From Sediminibacillus dalangtanensis (GTDB lineage Bacteria; Bacillota; Bacilli; Bacillales; Amphibacillaceae), in assembly GCF_017792025.1 (NCBI RefSeq), contig NZ_CP046956.1, positions 1,054,001 through 1,118,000 on the forward strand: DNA of 64,000 nt, given 5' to 3'. Position numbers and translations under genes: made by a program. The notes below the pieces were generated by a model. The model did not search any database and was not told where the DNA came from. It saw only the letters and a list, made by a program, of their open reading frames with translations. Of this stretch, positions 34,433-43,482 are shown one piece after another. Within the stretch, counting starts at the first letter, position 1. Each line of letters begins with the position of its first letter.

Positions 34433-36187
34433 ATGTTTGCTATATTTAAAGATCTTAAATACTTTGATCTTATCTTTAACAGTATTCCCGATATGGTCTT
34501 CATGATTTCTCGCGATAAAAGCGGGGAATTTTATTATGTTACAGCCAATCAGTCTGCTGTCGATAACCTCAAGTTTCCAGCTGATTATGCTGGCAAAAAA
34601 ATAACAGAGCTAGTGCCGGCCTATTCAGCAAAAGTCATCATTTCAATGTACGAGAAAGCTGTGAATACCGGTGACGCTGTTTTATATGAAGAAATAATTG
34701 AATTTCCCGATGATAAAGCGGGAAGTCCCAAGACTAGGCAGGGCTGGGTGGAGTCAAGGCTTACCCCGGTATTCAATGAGCAGGGTGAGTGTGAGTATAT
34801 CATTGCCATCACTAGAGAAATCACTGATCGTAAGAACCGGGAACGGGAATTAAACCGGGTGAAAGAGCAGTTCGAATTGATTTTTCAAAATGTAGCAGAT
34901 CCTGTTTTCACCTTTGATGAGGAAGGCAATTATCAGCATGTAAATCCCGGTTTCAGCAAGCTGTTTGGCTGGTCAAGGGAAGAGCTGGCTGCTAATCCAG
35001 CCATCAGTATTCTCCCGGATGCTGAAAAAGAAAAGGATAAATTCTCTGAAATTCTGACCAGGCTGAAAAATGGAGAAGTAATCGAAAATGATTTTGCTGA
35101 ACGCCAAACGAAAAATGGTTCAACAATTCGTATTCTCGCTTCTTATACGCCTATTCTTGAAGAGGGAAGAATGACCGGCGGGATTGCCGTTTATAAAAAT
35201 ATTACCAATGTCGAAGAATTGCGTGAACAGCTGAAAGAAAGCGAGGATAGGTATCGGATAATCGTCGAGAATTCCAATGACTTGATCGGGGTTACCGATA
35301 GGGAGGGAAAGATTGTCTATGCATCTCCTTCCCATAAACGTATATTAGGATTGCATCCGGACTTCTATGTAGGGAAGTCGTTTCTTTCTTTTGTCTGCCA
35401 GGAAGATATGAGTAAGGTAGAGGATTTTTTGACAAGGATATTGGAATCTGGTGATTCGGATGAAATGGAATACCGCCGTTTAGATAAAAGTGGAAGGATT
35501 ATTTGGGTACATTGCAAAGGCGGACCTGTTAGAAACACAAAGGGGGAAGTCGAGAAAATCGTTTTTGTGTCGAGGGATGTTTCCGAACGTAAACAAAAAG
35601 AGATAGCTCTGGAAACCCAGGCATTGCATGATGAACTGACCGGATTGCCAAACCGTACGTTGTTTGCCAGATACCTGGAAGAGGCAATGAGTGACACCGA
35701 CCGTACCGGTAGACAAACCGGATTAATGATGTTGGACTGTGACAATTTCAAGTGTGTCAATGATGAGCACGGTCATGATGCCGGTGACGAGGTCATCCGT
35801 GAGTTCGCAAGACGGATTGCTGCTGTTATCGGTACGGAACAGATTGCAGCCCGCTTGGGAGGCGATGAATTCCAGGTTTTATTGCCGGAATTAATGGAAA
35901 GGGAAAAAGCAAAATCAATCAGTGAGGGGATCATCGCCGCAATGGAGGAGCCATTTGTTATCAACGAAGTTGCGCTTTATTTGACCACGAGTATCGGCAT
36001 TGCCTACTATTCAGCGAATGAACAAAAAACAAAAGAGGATTTGGTGAAGGAAGCTGATTTGGCACTTTATCAGTCGAAGAATCAAGGAAAGAATAGATAT
36101 ACCATCTATCAAGGGACAGCAAATAGAATAAAGGGTATGAAAAGAAGCTGGCTGAGACGTCTGTTTCAAAAAGCACAAGGTAAGTGA
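34433..36187 (+). CDS. PAS-domain diguanylate cyclase
   Basis: A 584-residue soluble signalling protein: three PAS domains (about 10-135, 140-270 and 275-395, with PAC-type ends such as YIIAITREITDRKNRE and KIVFVSRDVSERKQKE) and a C-terminal GGDEF domain (about 405-570). The catalytic loop is ARLGGDEFQVLL, and DCDNFKCVNDEHGHDAGD supplies the metal-binding Asp, so it should make cyclic di-GMP. The inhibitory I-site RxxD, expected five residues before GGDEF, reads GTEQ and is absent. No EAL domain and no membrane helix. The start ATG follows GAGGAGAA. The signal sensed by the PAS domains is unknown. Confidence 0.92.
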   Translation: MFAIFKDLKYFDLIFNSIPDMVFMISRDKSGEFYYVTANQSAVDNLKFPADYAGKKITELVPAYSAKVIISMYEKAVNTGDAVLYEEIIEFPDDKAGSPKTRQGWVESRLTPVFNEQGECEYIIAITREITDRKNRERELNRVKEQFELIFQNVADPVFTFDEEGNYQHVNPGFSKLFGWSREELAANPAISILPDAEKEKDKFSEILTRLKNGEVIENDFAERQTKNGSTIRILASYTPILEEGRMTGGIAVYKNITNVEELREQLKESEDRYRIIVENSNDLIGVTDREGKIVYASPSHKRILGLHPDFYVGKSFLSFVCQEDMSKVEDFLTRILESGDSDEMEYRRLDKSGRIIWVHCKGGPVRNTKGEVEKIVFVSRDVSERKQKEIALETQALHDELTGLPNRTLFARYLEEAMSDTDRTGRQTGLMMLDCDNFKCVNDEHGHDAGDEVIREFARRIAAVIGTEQIAARLGGDEFQVLLPELMEREKAKSISEGIIAAMEEPFVINEVALYLTTSIGIAYYSANEQKTKEDLVKEADLALYQSKNQGKNRYTIYQGTANRIKGMKRSWLRRLFQKAQGK

Positions 36188-36217
36188 AATCCTGCTGAAA
36201 TAATCAGCAGGATTTTT
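36187..36217 (+). terminator. Terminator of the PAS-GGDEF gene
   Basis: AAATCCTGCTGA (36187-36198) pairs perfectly with TCAGCAGGATTT (36204-36215), followed by Ts. Confidence 0.9.
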
Positions 36218-36272
36218 ATGGTTGATTCTATCAATAGGAAGCATAGCAAAAACTTCTACCTCATTCGTGTGA

Positions 36273-36320
36273 TGGGGACTGACCCTGCCCTCGTTTTACG
36301 AGGACAGGGTCAGTCCCCCA
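36273..36320. repeat. REP-like palindrome
   Basis: GGGGACTGACCCTGCCCTCG (36274-36293) pairs with a right arm at 36299-36318 with a single mismatch around a 5-nt loop. Isolated palindromes of the GGGGACTGACCC kind are scattered in Bacillaceae genomes and resemble REP sequences. It lies 18 bases beyond the cysC stop and could also terminate that operon. Confidence 0.7.
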
Positions 36321-36337
36321 ATGCTCTTACCGAATGC

Positions 36338-36943
36338 TTAGTTTTTTGGTAGGAGGTTTTGTTCTTCCAGGTATTTGATTATGGTTTCTGCCGCCTGTTT
36401 AACAGTGCAGTGTTCTGTATTGATGGTCAGTTCTGGGTTGATAGGGGCTTCATAGGGGGAATCGATTCCCGTAAAATCCTGGATGATCCCTTTTCGCGCT
36501 TTTTGATAAAGTCCCTTTGGATCCCTGCTCTCACACACGTCGAAAGGACAATCTATGAAAATTTCATGGAATTCCCCTTCTTCAAATATCTTTCTAACCT
36601 GGTCCCGGTCTTTTCGATAGGGGGAGATGAAGGCAGTCATAACAATCTGGCCGCTGTCGACAAATAATTTTGCCACCTCGCCGACTCTCCGGATATTTTC
36701 CACTCTGTCTTTCGGGCTGAATCCGAGCTCTTTGTTCAAGCCATGCCGAATGTTATCGCCGTCCAGGACGAAGCTCCTTATCCCTAGTTCATGAAGCTGG
36801 TAATCCAGTTCGTTTGCCAGCGTCGATTTGCCAGATCCAGAATACCCGGTAAACCACAAGGCGCAGCTTTTGTGATTATTCAACTTTTGGCGATCTGATT
36901 TTGTTACCGTGGCAGGATGCCAAATAATATGGTTTTGTCTCAT
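36338..36943 (-). CDS. cysC: Adenylylsulfate kinase
   Basis: A 201-residue kinase that phosphorylates APS to PAPS with ATP. The Walker A motif is GYSGSGKST (residues 33-41); [16 protein letters not shown] binds APS, and the lid region [16 protein letters not shown] is conserved. Length is normal. It overlaps sat by four bases (ATGA), last gene of the cysH-cysP-sat-cysC operon. The B. subtilis operon continues with siroheme genes (ylnDEF); these are absent here. Confidence 0.96.
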   Translation of the reverse strand: MRQNHIIWHPATVTKSDRQKLNNHKSCALWFTGYSGSGKSTLANELDYQLHELGIRSFVLDGDNIRHGLNKELGFSPKDRVENIRRVGEVAKLFVDSGQIVMTAFISPYRKDRDQVRKIFEEGEFHEIFIDCPFDVCESRDPKGLYQKARKGIIQDFTGIDSPYEAPINPELTINTEHCTVKQAAETIIKYLEEQNLLPKN

Positions 36944-38097
36944 TTGTCACTCCCCATTTCGATTACAGTTTCCGCCATTCCCTCTATCAACTTGCTTGCA
37001 ACTTCCGGCCTGCTGAATTGCTTCGGAGGCATTTTGCCTTCACGTAGCATTTTTCGCACTTTGGTTCCCGACAGTGCAACATGATGTTCCTTTCCATGAG
37101 GACACGTTTTACTGGTCCCCATCCCTTCACATCTCCGACAGAAAAAGCTATTTTCAAAGCGTAAAATCGTTATGCCGATTTCCTCTTCAGAAAATTGCTC
37201 AAATATCTTTTGGGCATCGTAAGTACCATAGTAATCGCCGACACCTGCATGATCACGGCCGACAATAAAATGAGTACAGCCATAATTTTTGCGGACAAGG
37301 GCATGGAAGACGGCTTCCCTTGGGCCTGCATAGCGCATGGCTGCCGGAAAAACGGCCAGAAAGACTCGGTCCGCAGGATAGTAGTTTTCAAGTAAAATTT
37401 GATAACATTCCATACGAAGGTCACTGGGAATATCACCGGCTTTTGTTTCGCCGACCAAAGGATGGAGCAATAAACCATCAACATTTTCCAAGGCCGTTTT
37501 TTGAATATATTCGTGGGCCCGGTGAACCGGATTACGGGTCTGAAAGCCAACAACGGTTTTCCAGCCGAGCTCGGTGATTTTTTCCCTCGTCTGGATTGGC
37601 TCCAAGTGGCATCCGGTGGAAAATGCTGCTTTTGGTGGGAATTTAATCAACGTAATCGGACCGCCGAGATAAATGTTCGGGCGTTGATAAAGTTTTTTTA
37701 CGCCAGGGTGTTCCTGATCCGTCGTTTGAAATACATTAGCTGCCTCCACCTCTTTGTCTGGTGTGAAAATATCCTCGATTGACATGATGCCGTATATGGT
37801 TTCATCGTAAACGAGGTTGATTGTATCGTGGATTCTGACACGGCTGGCCGTATCGGCATCGACCGGCAAAGTAATGGGAATGCTCCAGGGGAGCCCGGAG
37901 TCCAACCGCATCCCTTCGACTACTGTCTGATAATCTGCTTTATTCATGAAGCCGGTTAAGGGACTATAGGCACCAGTGGCTATCAGCTCCAAATCACTGA
38001 GAGCCATTTCGTCCAATTGAATTTCTTGGTTATTTTCATTCGGGAGATAACTTGTATCTACCCGGTCTACGAGTTTATCACCATGGGGTTTTATCAT
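36940..38097 (-). CDS. sat: Sulfate adenylyltransferase
   Basis: A 385-residue homo-oligomeric ATP sulfurylase forming APS from ATP and sulfate. It has the nucleotide-binding motifs [12 protein letters not shown] and [12 protein letters not shown] and the C-terminal cysteine cluster [16 protein letters not shown] typical of this dissimilatory-type bacterial Sat. The start ATG overlaps the cysP stop by four bases. Its product is used by CysC and CysH. Confidence 0.96.
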   Translation of the reverse strand: MIKPHGDKLVDRVDTSYLPNENNQEIQLDEMALSDLELIATGAYSPLTGFMNKADYQTVVEGMRLDSGLPWSIPITLPVDADTASRVRIHDTINLVYDETIYGIMSIEDIFTPDKEVEAANVFQTTDQEHPGVKKLYQRPNIYLGGPITLIKFPPKAAFSTGCHLEPIQTREKITELGWKTVVGFQTRNPVHRAHEYIQKTALENVDGLLLHPLVGETKAGDIPSDLRMECYQILLENYYPADRVFLAVFPAAMRYAGPREAVFHALVRKNYGCTHFIVGRDHAGVGDYYGTYDAQKIFEQFSEEEIGITILRFENSFFCRRCEGMGTSKTCPHGKEHHVALSGTKVRKMLREGKMPPKQFSRPEVASKLIEGMAETVIEMGSDK

Positions 38098-39197
38098 TTT
38101 TTCATTACCTCCTGGTTGGTTAAGACTACAGGCTTTTCATATAAGGGGTTCGGCTGCTCGGCTGGCTTCCATAAAGACAGAAGCCCGACGAGACCGACAA
38201 AGGCCAAAATCATCAAGACACCTGATAAATCAAAATCAATCATTATTTTCACTAGATTATAAGAAATGACCAAGGAGAATAGCGGAGAGAGCAGCCAGGT
38301 TTTGACCAGCTTGGCAAAAATTGCACGTTTCCATAGCCGCTTTCCCTGATCTGCTGCCCCGGCTCCTAATATACTGCAGGTGGTCACTTGTGTATGGGGA
38401 ACAGGAATGCCGAAAAGCGAGGAGGTTATTACCAGAATAGCGCCAATTCCGGAAATGGCGCTTCCTTGAAGCAAGCTTAAATCGGTAATCTTCTTCCCGT
38501 TCGTTTCGATTACTTTGCTTCCTAGAAAAAATGCTCCGAAAGCGACAAATATACCTCCAAGCATCGTTCCAAGGCCGATTGAAATCATACCTGATGCAAC
38601 CAAAGGGCCGACAGCATTGGCGACGTTGTTCATTCCTGCCGAGAACGCCTCCATAAACCCCGTGAAAATGACCAAAACAGCGAGCGATTTTTTCCAGCGG
38701 TCACTTTGTATAGTTGGAAAAACGGCCTCGATTTTCCGAATCAGTTTATTGGCTGTAAAGGCAAGCAAAAATGCCAAACAGGGAACGAAGAGCCAACAAA
38801 GGACAATGATCAACAATGTTTTAAGATACAGTATCTGAAAGGCTATCCCGACACCTACAATTGCGCCTACGGTGACTTCACTGGTGGATAATGGGATACC
38901 GCCCAGGTTGGCGATAAATAATGCCAACCCAGCTGAACTGAGGATAACAAGTACGATAGGGACGGAAATGATGTTTTCCGGCACGATGTCGGAACCGAGC
39001 GTTTTGACAACTTCTCCACCGCCATATACGGCTCCAAGAAATACCCCGGCTGCACATAAGAACAATGCCATTTTACGCGTTTTGATGGCGCCTGATCCAT
39101 AAGCAATTCCCATGGAAGCAGCGGCACCACTGGCTCCGATGTTTATAGCAAAGAAACCGGCAATCACGAATGCAAGTATGATCATAATCATTGGCAA
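38094..39197 (-). CDS. cysP: Sulfate permease, PiT family
   Basis: A 367-residue membrane protein of about 10-11 helices belonging to the inorganic phosphate (PiT) transporter family. Signature segments are [20 protein letters not shown] near the N terminus and [15 protein letters not shown] in the second half. Inside a cysH operon, members of this family are the CysP sulfate importers known from B. subtilis. The start is TTG at 39197 (or ATG at 39191). It lies 10 bases after cysH. Confidence 0.92.
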   Translation of the reverse strand: MPMIMIILAFVIAGFFAINIGASGAAASMGIAYGSGAIKTRKMALFLCAAGVFLGAVYGGGEVVKTLGSDIVPENIISVPIVLVILSSAGLALFIANLGGIPLSTSEVTVGAIVGVGIAFQILYLKTLLIIVLCWLFVPCLAFLLAFTANKLIRKIEAVFPTIQSDRWKKSLAVLVIFTGFMEAFSAGMNNVANAVGPLVASGMISIGLGTMLGGIFVAFGAFFLGSKVIETNGKKITDLSLLQGSAISGIGAILVITSSLFGIPVPHTQVTTCSILGAGAADQGKRLWKRAIFAKLVKTWLLSPLFSLVISYNLVKIMIDFDLSGVLMILAFVGLVGLLSLWKPAEQPNPLYEKPVVLTNQEVMKK

Positions 39198-39207
39198 CTG
39201 CCCCTAA

Positions 39208-39921
39208 TCAGGCTTGATGAAGCCCACACTCTTTTTTGGAGAAATTTGTCCACCGGCCAGACCGAAAATCACTGTCGGATTCAACCGGAACGGTACATTT
39301 TGCACAACCGATGCTGGGATAGTCATGGTCATGCAGTTCGTTGTATGGTAATTGGTTGAGCTTGATATAATTCCATACATCTTCCCATGACCAGTGGATC
39401 AATGGACAAATTTTTATCTTGCCGAATTTCTCGTCTTTGTTTACATAGTTGACTTTGCTTCTGGATGCAGATTGCTCTCGCCGCAGGCCGGATATCCAGG
39501 CATCGACATCCTGTAGCTGCTGTTGCAGCGGTTCGATTTTTCGGATGTGGCAGCATAGGTTAGGGTTTCTTTCCCACAAGTTGTCTCCGTAGTCGGTCGC
39601 CTGTTGTTCAAGTGTCTTGGCTGGCTTTGCCATGATGAGGTTAAGGGCAGGATATTTTTTCTTTACTTTTTCGATAAGCGAATAGGTCTCTGCAAAATGT
39701 AAATCCGTATCGAGGAAGATTACTTTTGCCTCCGGATTCACCTTCGAAATTAAATCAATTAGCACCATCCCTTCAGCTCCGAAACTACAAGCATAGGCAA
39801 TCCGGTCTTTATATGTTCGGTAGGCCCATTTGAGGACATCCATAAAGTCTTTCAACTGTAAATCGAGTTGGTGCTGTTTGCTTTCCTCCCATGTTTCAAA
39901 CGTTAGTTTATCTGTTTCCAT
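39208..39921 (-). CDS. cysH: Phosphoadenylyl/adenylyl-sulfate reductase
   Basis: A 237-residue enzyme reducing PAPS/APS to sulfite with thioredoxin. It has the PP-loop region (AYACSFGAEGMVLIDLI), the paired cysteines NLCCHIRKIEPL and GCAKCTVP that ligate a [4Fe-4S] cluster in APS-reducing members, and the C-terminal catalytic ECGLH. The iron-sulfur cysteines suggest that it can use APS directly, as B. subtilis CysH does, although cysC is present. First gene of the operon. No S-box riboswitch is visible in the leader, unlike B. subtilis cysH as I recall it. Confidence 0.95.
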   Translation of the reverse strand: METDKLTFETWEESKQHQLDLQLKDFMDVLKWAYRTYKDRIAYACSFGAEGMVLIDLISKVNPEAKVIFLDTDLHFAETYSLIEKVKKKYPALNLIMAKPAKTLEQQATDYGDNLWERNPNLCCHIRKIEPLQQQLQDVDAWISGLRREQSASRSKVNYVNKDEKFGKIKICPLIHWSWEDVWNYIKLNQLPYNELHDHDYPSIGCAKCTVPVESDSDFRSGRWTNFSKKECGLHQA

Positions 39922-40072
39922 TATTCTCCCTCCGCTTTGTCCGGCATTGTTTTTCTGCTGAAAAAAAAAGACGCACTGCTTTCTTTTCAGGCATTTTGGG
40001 TGTTTGCCTTAAGGTAATTGTATTCAGACGGTCGCTTGATTGTTAAAAGTGGGCTATTTCGGAAGGTTGTAA

Positions 40073-40196
40073 CGAAATGCTTCTGGGCGAATATACTTGG
40101 TGTAGGCTGTAGGCTTGAAAAAGACCAGCGAACTGGAGACGGTACGGAAGAGTCCGTGTGCCGGCTGGCAAGGCTGAGGAGTGCTTAGAAATTTCG
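40073..40196 (+). ncRNA. Unidentified structured leader RNA upstream of comA (candidate riboswitch)
   Basis: A ~124-nt region closed by a long-range stem: CGAAAT (40073-40078) with ATTTCG (40191-40196), then TTCT (40081-40084) with AGAA (40187-40190). Inside are a CCAG-CGAA-CTGG hairpin (40125-40136) and a second hairpin with CGG/CCG (40140-40142 with 40161-40163) and ACGGA/TCCGT (40144-40148 with 40153-40157). The fold ends 6 bases before the comA ribosome binding site. It does not match the SAM, T-box, TPP, FMN, cobalamin, lysine or glycine consensus as I know them. The opposite strand could also form it, as a cysH leader. Confidence 0.45.
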
Positions 40197-40215
40197 ACGG
40201 TGAGGTGAATGGAGA

Positions 40216-40974
40216 TTGACAGAAACAAACTTACGGTTACCGATAAGAGAGGGCAAGCCGAGAGAAAGCGGCATCACAGTGTTAATCGACAATGGGGCAC
40301 CCTTCCAATTACTTAAAGCTACAGTAGATAATGCCAGTGACTATATCGATTTTATTAAATTCGGCTGGGGAACCTCTTTGCTATCCAAAAACTTGCAACA
40401 AAAAATCAATTATCTAATCAGGAAAGAAATTGATTATTTTTTCGGTGGCACCTTGTTTGAAAAGTTTTTGAGTCAGGAAAAGGTCGAGGCCTTTTATGAC
40501 TACTGTCGCAGTTTTGATTGCAGCTATGTAGAGATTTCCAATGGGACACTCGCTATTTCTAATCATCAAAAAGCGGAATATGTAAGGGAATTTTCCAGGG
40601 ATTTTTCTGTTTTCAGCGAGGTTGGCACAAAAGATTCTTCCGCTGCGTTAAAGGAACATTCCAAAGAATGGTTGTCTAATATACATGAGGACATCGAAGC
40701 GGGAGCCGCTAAAGTAATCACAGAAGCGAGGGAATCCGGAAGCGGCGGTATTTGCGGAACGGATGGCAGCATTCGCGATGATATTTTTGATGAAATTGTT
40801 GCTGCCGGTATACCAATGGAGCGGCTTATATTTGAAGCTCCGACCAAGTCGTTGCAAACTTTTTTTATCAAACAAATCGGTTCCAACGTCAATTTGGCCA
40901 ATGTTGCTTTAAACGATGTGATCAGTCTGGAAACACTGCGACTAGGCCTGCGTTCGGATACCTTTCACTTATAA
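40216..40974 (+). CDS. comA: Phosphosulfolactate synthase
   Basis: A 252-residue TIM-barrel enzyme of the ComA family, adding sulfite to phosphoenolpyruvate to give 2-phosphosulfolactate. Recognisable parts are IDFIKFGWGTSLL (about 46-58), CSYVEISNGTLAIS and SGSGGICGTDGSIRDD. In methanogens this begins coenzyme M synthesis; in Bacillus the homologue YitD belongs to sulfolactate formation for spores. The start is TTG (40216) with GAGGTGA seven bases upstream; an out-of-frame ATG at 40209 is not used. It is divergent from the sulfite-producing cysH operon. No phosphatase (ComB/YitC) gene is adjacent. Confidence 0.93.
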   Translation: MTETNLRLPIREGKPRESGITVLIDNGAPFQLLKATVDNASDYIDFIKFGWGTSLLSKNLQQKINYLIRKEIDYFFGGTLFEKFLSQEKVEAFYDYCRSFDCSYVEISNGTLAISNHQKAEYVREFSRDFSVFSEVGTKDSSAALKEHSKEWLSNIHEDIEAGAAKVITEARESGSGGICGTDGSIRDDIFDEIVAAGIPMERLIFEAPTKSLQTFFIKQIGSNVNLANVALNDVISLETLRLGLRSDTFHL

Positions 40975-41083
40975 CAGGGATCTAGTTCATACTTTGTTGC
41001 TTGTTGATTAGACGTAGTTGAAAGAAACTGCGCAGTAACTTGTTCTCTTCTGTTGTTCTTTACTAGAAAATGTGTAGTTTCCA

Positions 41084-41198
41084 ATGCTGCGGAAATACCC
41101 TGCGCTTTCCGTGGGCGGCTCGAGCTTGCGCTCTCCGGGATCTCACCGAGGCCTCTCCTCCCGCAGGAGTCTCCGGGTGTTTCCTTCGCTAGAACAGC
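41084..41198 (+). repeat. GC-rich dispersed repeat (family 2), second forward copy
   Basis: Close to 11049-11175: it shares GCTGCGGAAATA, CCTGCGCTTTCCG, GGGCGGCT, TCTCACCGAGGCC and CCCGCAGGAGTCTCCGGGT. An inverted partner follows at 41290-41395. The interval 40975-41506 has no gene; open frames over the repeats are discounted. Confidence 0.85.
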
Positions 41199-41289
41199 CG
41201 CCTGTTTCTAATGGAGAGTACTGCCTTTTCTCACTTGGGAATACCGGTTCCTCATTCTATTGGAAATCAGTTGGGCGAGCGGTCTGCTA

Positions 41290-41395
41290 TGAGAGCTCAA
41301 CTGGAAGACGCAGACCCCGTAAAGAAGCGTTCTTTACTTTTGCGGAGTCTGAGGCCGTGCCCATGGAAAGCGAAGTATTCTGCCGTAGCGAGGTT
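41290..41395 (-). repeat. GC-rich dispersed repeat (family 2), second inverted arm
   Basis: Contains GCAGACCCCG and CCCATGGAAAGCGAAGTATT, the diverged inverted counterpart of 41084-41198, with the same arrangement as at 11049/11396. Confidence 0.65.
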
Positions 41396-41506
41396 TTGCA
41401 CTCATCTTTCATCAGAATAAGATAGTTAGTTCGCAATTAATATCGTTTGTGCAGAAAAAATAATCTCTTAGAAAACAGCTTAAATTTTAAAAATGAGGTG
41501 GAGGAA

Positions 41507-41905
41507 ATGAGAGAAACGAATAAAGTTTTTCACTTAGCGATTCCGTGCAAGGAATTAGATGAAACAGTTGATTTTTACGAGAAACTGGGCTGTAAACTGG
41601 CCAGAAGATACGATGACCGGGTCACTTTTGACTTCTTCGGTGATCAAGTGGTTTGCCATTTAAGTCCGAATAACATTGATGAAAATCCGAAAATGTATCC
41701 AAGACATTACGGGATAACGTTCTTAAATCGAGAGGAATATGAACAGGCATTGGAGTATGCCATTGCAGAAAAATTGCCTTTTTATACGGAACCCATGGTC
41801 AGATTTAAAGGAAAACAGGAAGAACACATGACCTTCTTTTTGATCGATCCGGCCAACAATTTACTGGAGTTTAAATATTACCATGATTCTTCCATGGTTT
41901 ATTAA
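41507..41905 (+). CDS. VOC-superfamily (glyoxalase/dioxygenase-like) protein
   Basis: A 132-residue protein of the vicinal oxygen chelate fold: two beta-alpha-beta-beta-beta modules, starting FHLAIPCKELDETVDFYEKL and ending TFFLIDPANNLLEFKYY. Metal ligands are probably the His in FHLAI, the His in PRHYGITF and the Glu in LLEFKYY. The start ATG at 41507 has GAGGTGGAGG just upstream; a frame extending to 41447 has none. It is single, with its own terminator. The substrate is unknown. Confidence 0.85.
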   Translation: MRETNKVFHLAIPCKELDETVDFYEKLGCKLARRYDDRVTFDFFGDQVVCHLSPNNIDENPKMYPRHYGITFLNREEYEQALEYAIAEKLPFYTEPMVRFKGKQEEHMTFFLIDPANNLLEFKYYHDSSMVY

Positions 41906-41916
41906 TCCGAAAAGCT

Positions 41917-41944
41917 AACCCGGCGTAGTTATGTCGGGTTTTTC
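41917..41944 (+). terminator. Terminator of the VOC gene
   Basis: AACCCGGC pairs with GTCGGGTT (one G-U) around 8 bases, followed by TTTCT. Confidence 0.75.
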
Positions 41945-42080
41945 TCGTGGAGCTGTTCATCCCTTGAGTGAGCGGCATCTTGATTTTGTAAATTTCTAAT
42001 CGAGTAATTTAAACAGAAAGGGTAAAGACAAATTTTATATGAATCTGTTGCTGATTAGATTGGTGGAAAAGGGATAAATA

Positions 42081-42330
42081 GAAGTTCATTCAAGGTATGA
42101 AGTTCGAATTATAGTGGAGGCAAGCGAGAAAAGAAGTTCATTCGAGGTATGAAGTTCGAATTATAGTGGAGGCAAGCGAGAAAAGAAGTTCATTCAAGGT
42201 ATGAAGTTCGAATTATAGTGAAGGCAAGCGAGAAAAGAAGTTCATCCAAGGCATGAAGTTCGAATGGGAGTGGAGGTAGGTGCAAAAAGATGTTCATCGG
42301 GCTCGGGAAGATCAAGTTTGGCTTTAGTTT
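42081..42330 (+). repeat. 52-bp tandem repeat, four copies plus a degenerate fifth
   Basis: Units begin at 42081, 42133, 42185 and 42237, exactly 52 bases apart, each starting GAAGTTCAT and containing GGTATGAAGTTCGAATTATA (changed in the fourth) and GGAGGCAAGCGAGAAAA. A fifth, decayed unit begins at 42289. Copies 1-3 differ at only a few bases. The period is not a multiple of three and no frame crosses it, so it is non-coding. Nothing else is seen in 41945-42420. Confidence 0.9.
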
Positions 42331-42576
42331 TGAAAAACCTAAAGAGATTTCGTAATTTTTATAATTGACTATTCTGCCAATTCAAGCGAAAAAAATGGTA
42401 TGATGTAAAACAAGATATTCTACGGTGGGGAGGATGATTGTTAATGTTCATAGGAGGAAATGGCTCTGTCCTCCGCTTGTTTTCCTATGGGCAGGAAAGA
42501 AGAGTTCGAACGGGCAAGTGAGTATGGAGGACCGAATCAGGATAAGTCAAATATAGCAAAGTCGGGAGGAATCCGG

Positions 42577-43449
42577 ATGTATCTTGGAGCTATCGAAGCA
42601 GGCGGCACGAAATTTGTTTGTGCTGTCAGCAATGAACAGTTGGAAATCGTCGATCAAGTCTGTATCCCTACGACCACTCCTCAAGAGACGCTGCGAAAGG
42701 TGTTTTCCTTTTTTAATCAGTATGAATTGCGATCAATGGGGATTGGTTCTTTCGGTCCGATAGATATAAACATACAATCAGCTACATATGGCTTTATAAC
42801 AAGTACACCAAAACCTGGTTGGAGAAATTTTGATTTTCTCGGTACGATCAAAAAACACTACCAAGTACCAGTTGCCTGGACGACAGATGTGAATGCGGCA
42901 GCCTATGGAGAATATAAAAAAGGTAGCGCCAGGGACGATGCAAGCTGTCTATATTTGACGGTCGGCACTGGTATTGGTGGTGGAGCTGTGATCGACGGTA
43001 AGCTGCTTGAAGCCTTTGGCCATCCGGAAATGGGGCATGTGCTTGTTCGCACGCATGAAGAAGACACTTTCCAGGGTTCCTGCCCCTATCATGGCAACTG
43101 TCTGGAAGGCATGGCATCCGGTCCGGCTATTGAAGGAAGGACTGGGAGAAAAGCGCAATCGCTAAAAAAGGAAGATTCCGTATGGGAAATGGAAGCATAT
43201 TACCTCGCTCAAGCTTTGAACAATTATACATTGATTTTAAGACCGGACAAAATAATACTAGGCGGCGGAGTGATGAACCAAATACACTTATTTCCGCTAA
43301 TCCGAACAGCGTTTGAAGAGTTGAATAATGCGTATGTTCCGGTACCGGTTTTAGAGCAATATATAGTAGCACCTGGTTTGGGAGACCATGCAGGCATAAC
43401 AGGCTGTTTGCTGTTGGCATCAACCTTAGAAGTGGAAAAGGAAAGCTGA
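42577..43449 (+). CDS. ROK-family sugar kinase (fructokinase-like)
   Basis: A 290-residue kinase. N-terminal AIEAGGTKFVCA is the phosphate-binding DxGGTK variant of ROK fructokinases (GmuE/YdhR, ScrK). LYLTVGTGIGGGAV is the second phosphate loop, the ROK zinc site is GSCPYHGNCLEGMASG with HPEMGH before it, and adenosine binding is near ILGGGVM. It phosphorylates fructose (or mannose/glucose) with ATP. The frame is open to 42460, but the ATG at 42577 follows GGGAGGAA and starts exactly at the domain. It is followed after 33 bases by a GNAT gene on the same strand. Confidence 0.9.
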   Translation: MYLGAIEAGGTKFVCAVSNEQLEIVDQVCIPTTTPQETLRKVFSFFNQYELRSMGIGSFGPIDINIQSATYGFITSTPKPGWRNFDFLGTIKKHYQVPVAWTTDVNAAAYGEYKKGSARDDASCLYLTVGTGIGGGAVIDGKLLEAFGHPEMGHVLVRTHEEDTFQGSCPYHGNCLEGMASGPAIEGRTGRKAQSLKKEDSVWEMEAYYLAQALNNYTLILRPDKIILGGGVMNQIHLFPLIRTAFEELNNAYVPVPVLEQYIVAPGLGDHAGITGCLLLASTLEVEKES

Positions 43450-43482
43450 CAGAGCATTGTGGATATTGAAGGAGGGGGAGGT

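Noticed and set aside
39922..40072. S-box (SAM) riboswitch expected before cysH by analogy with B. subtilis
   Set aside because: None of the conserved S-box core sequences are present on the minus strand, and no terminator hairpin sits before the cysH ribosome binding site.
42081..42330. The tandem array as a possible CRISPR
   Set aside because: The repeats are contiguous at 52 bp with no unique spacers and no cas genes nearby.
42435..42530. 25-codon ATG frame before the ROK kinase that could act as a leader peptide
   Set aside because: The site is plausible, but the peptide has no informative codon runs and no matching terminator/antiterminator pair was found.
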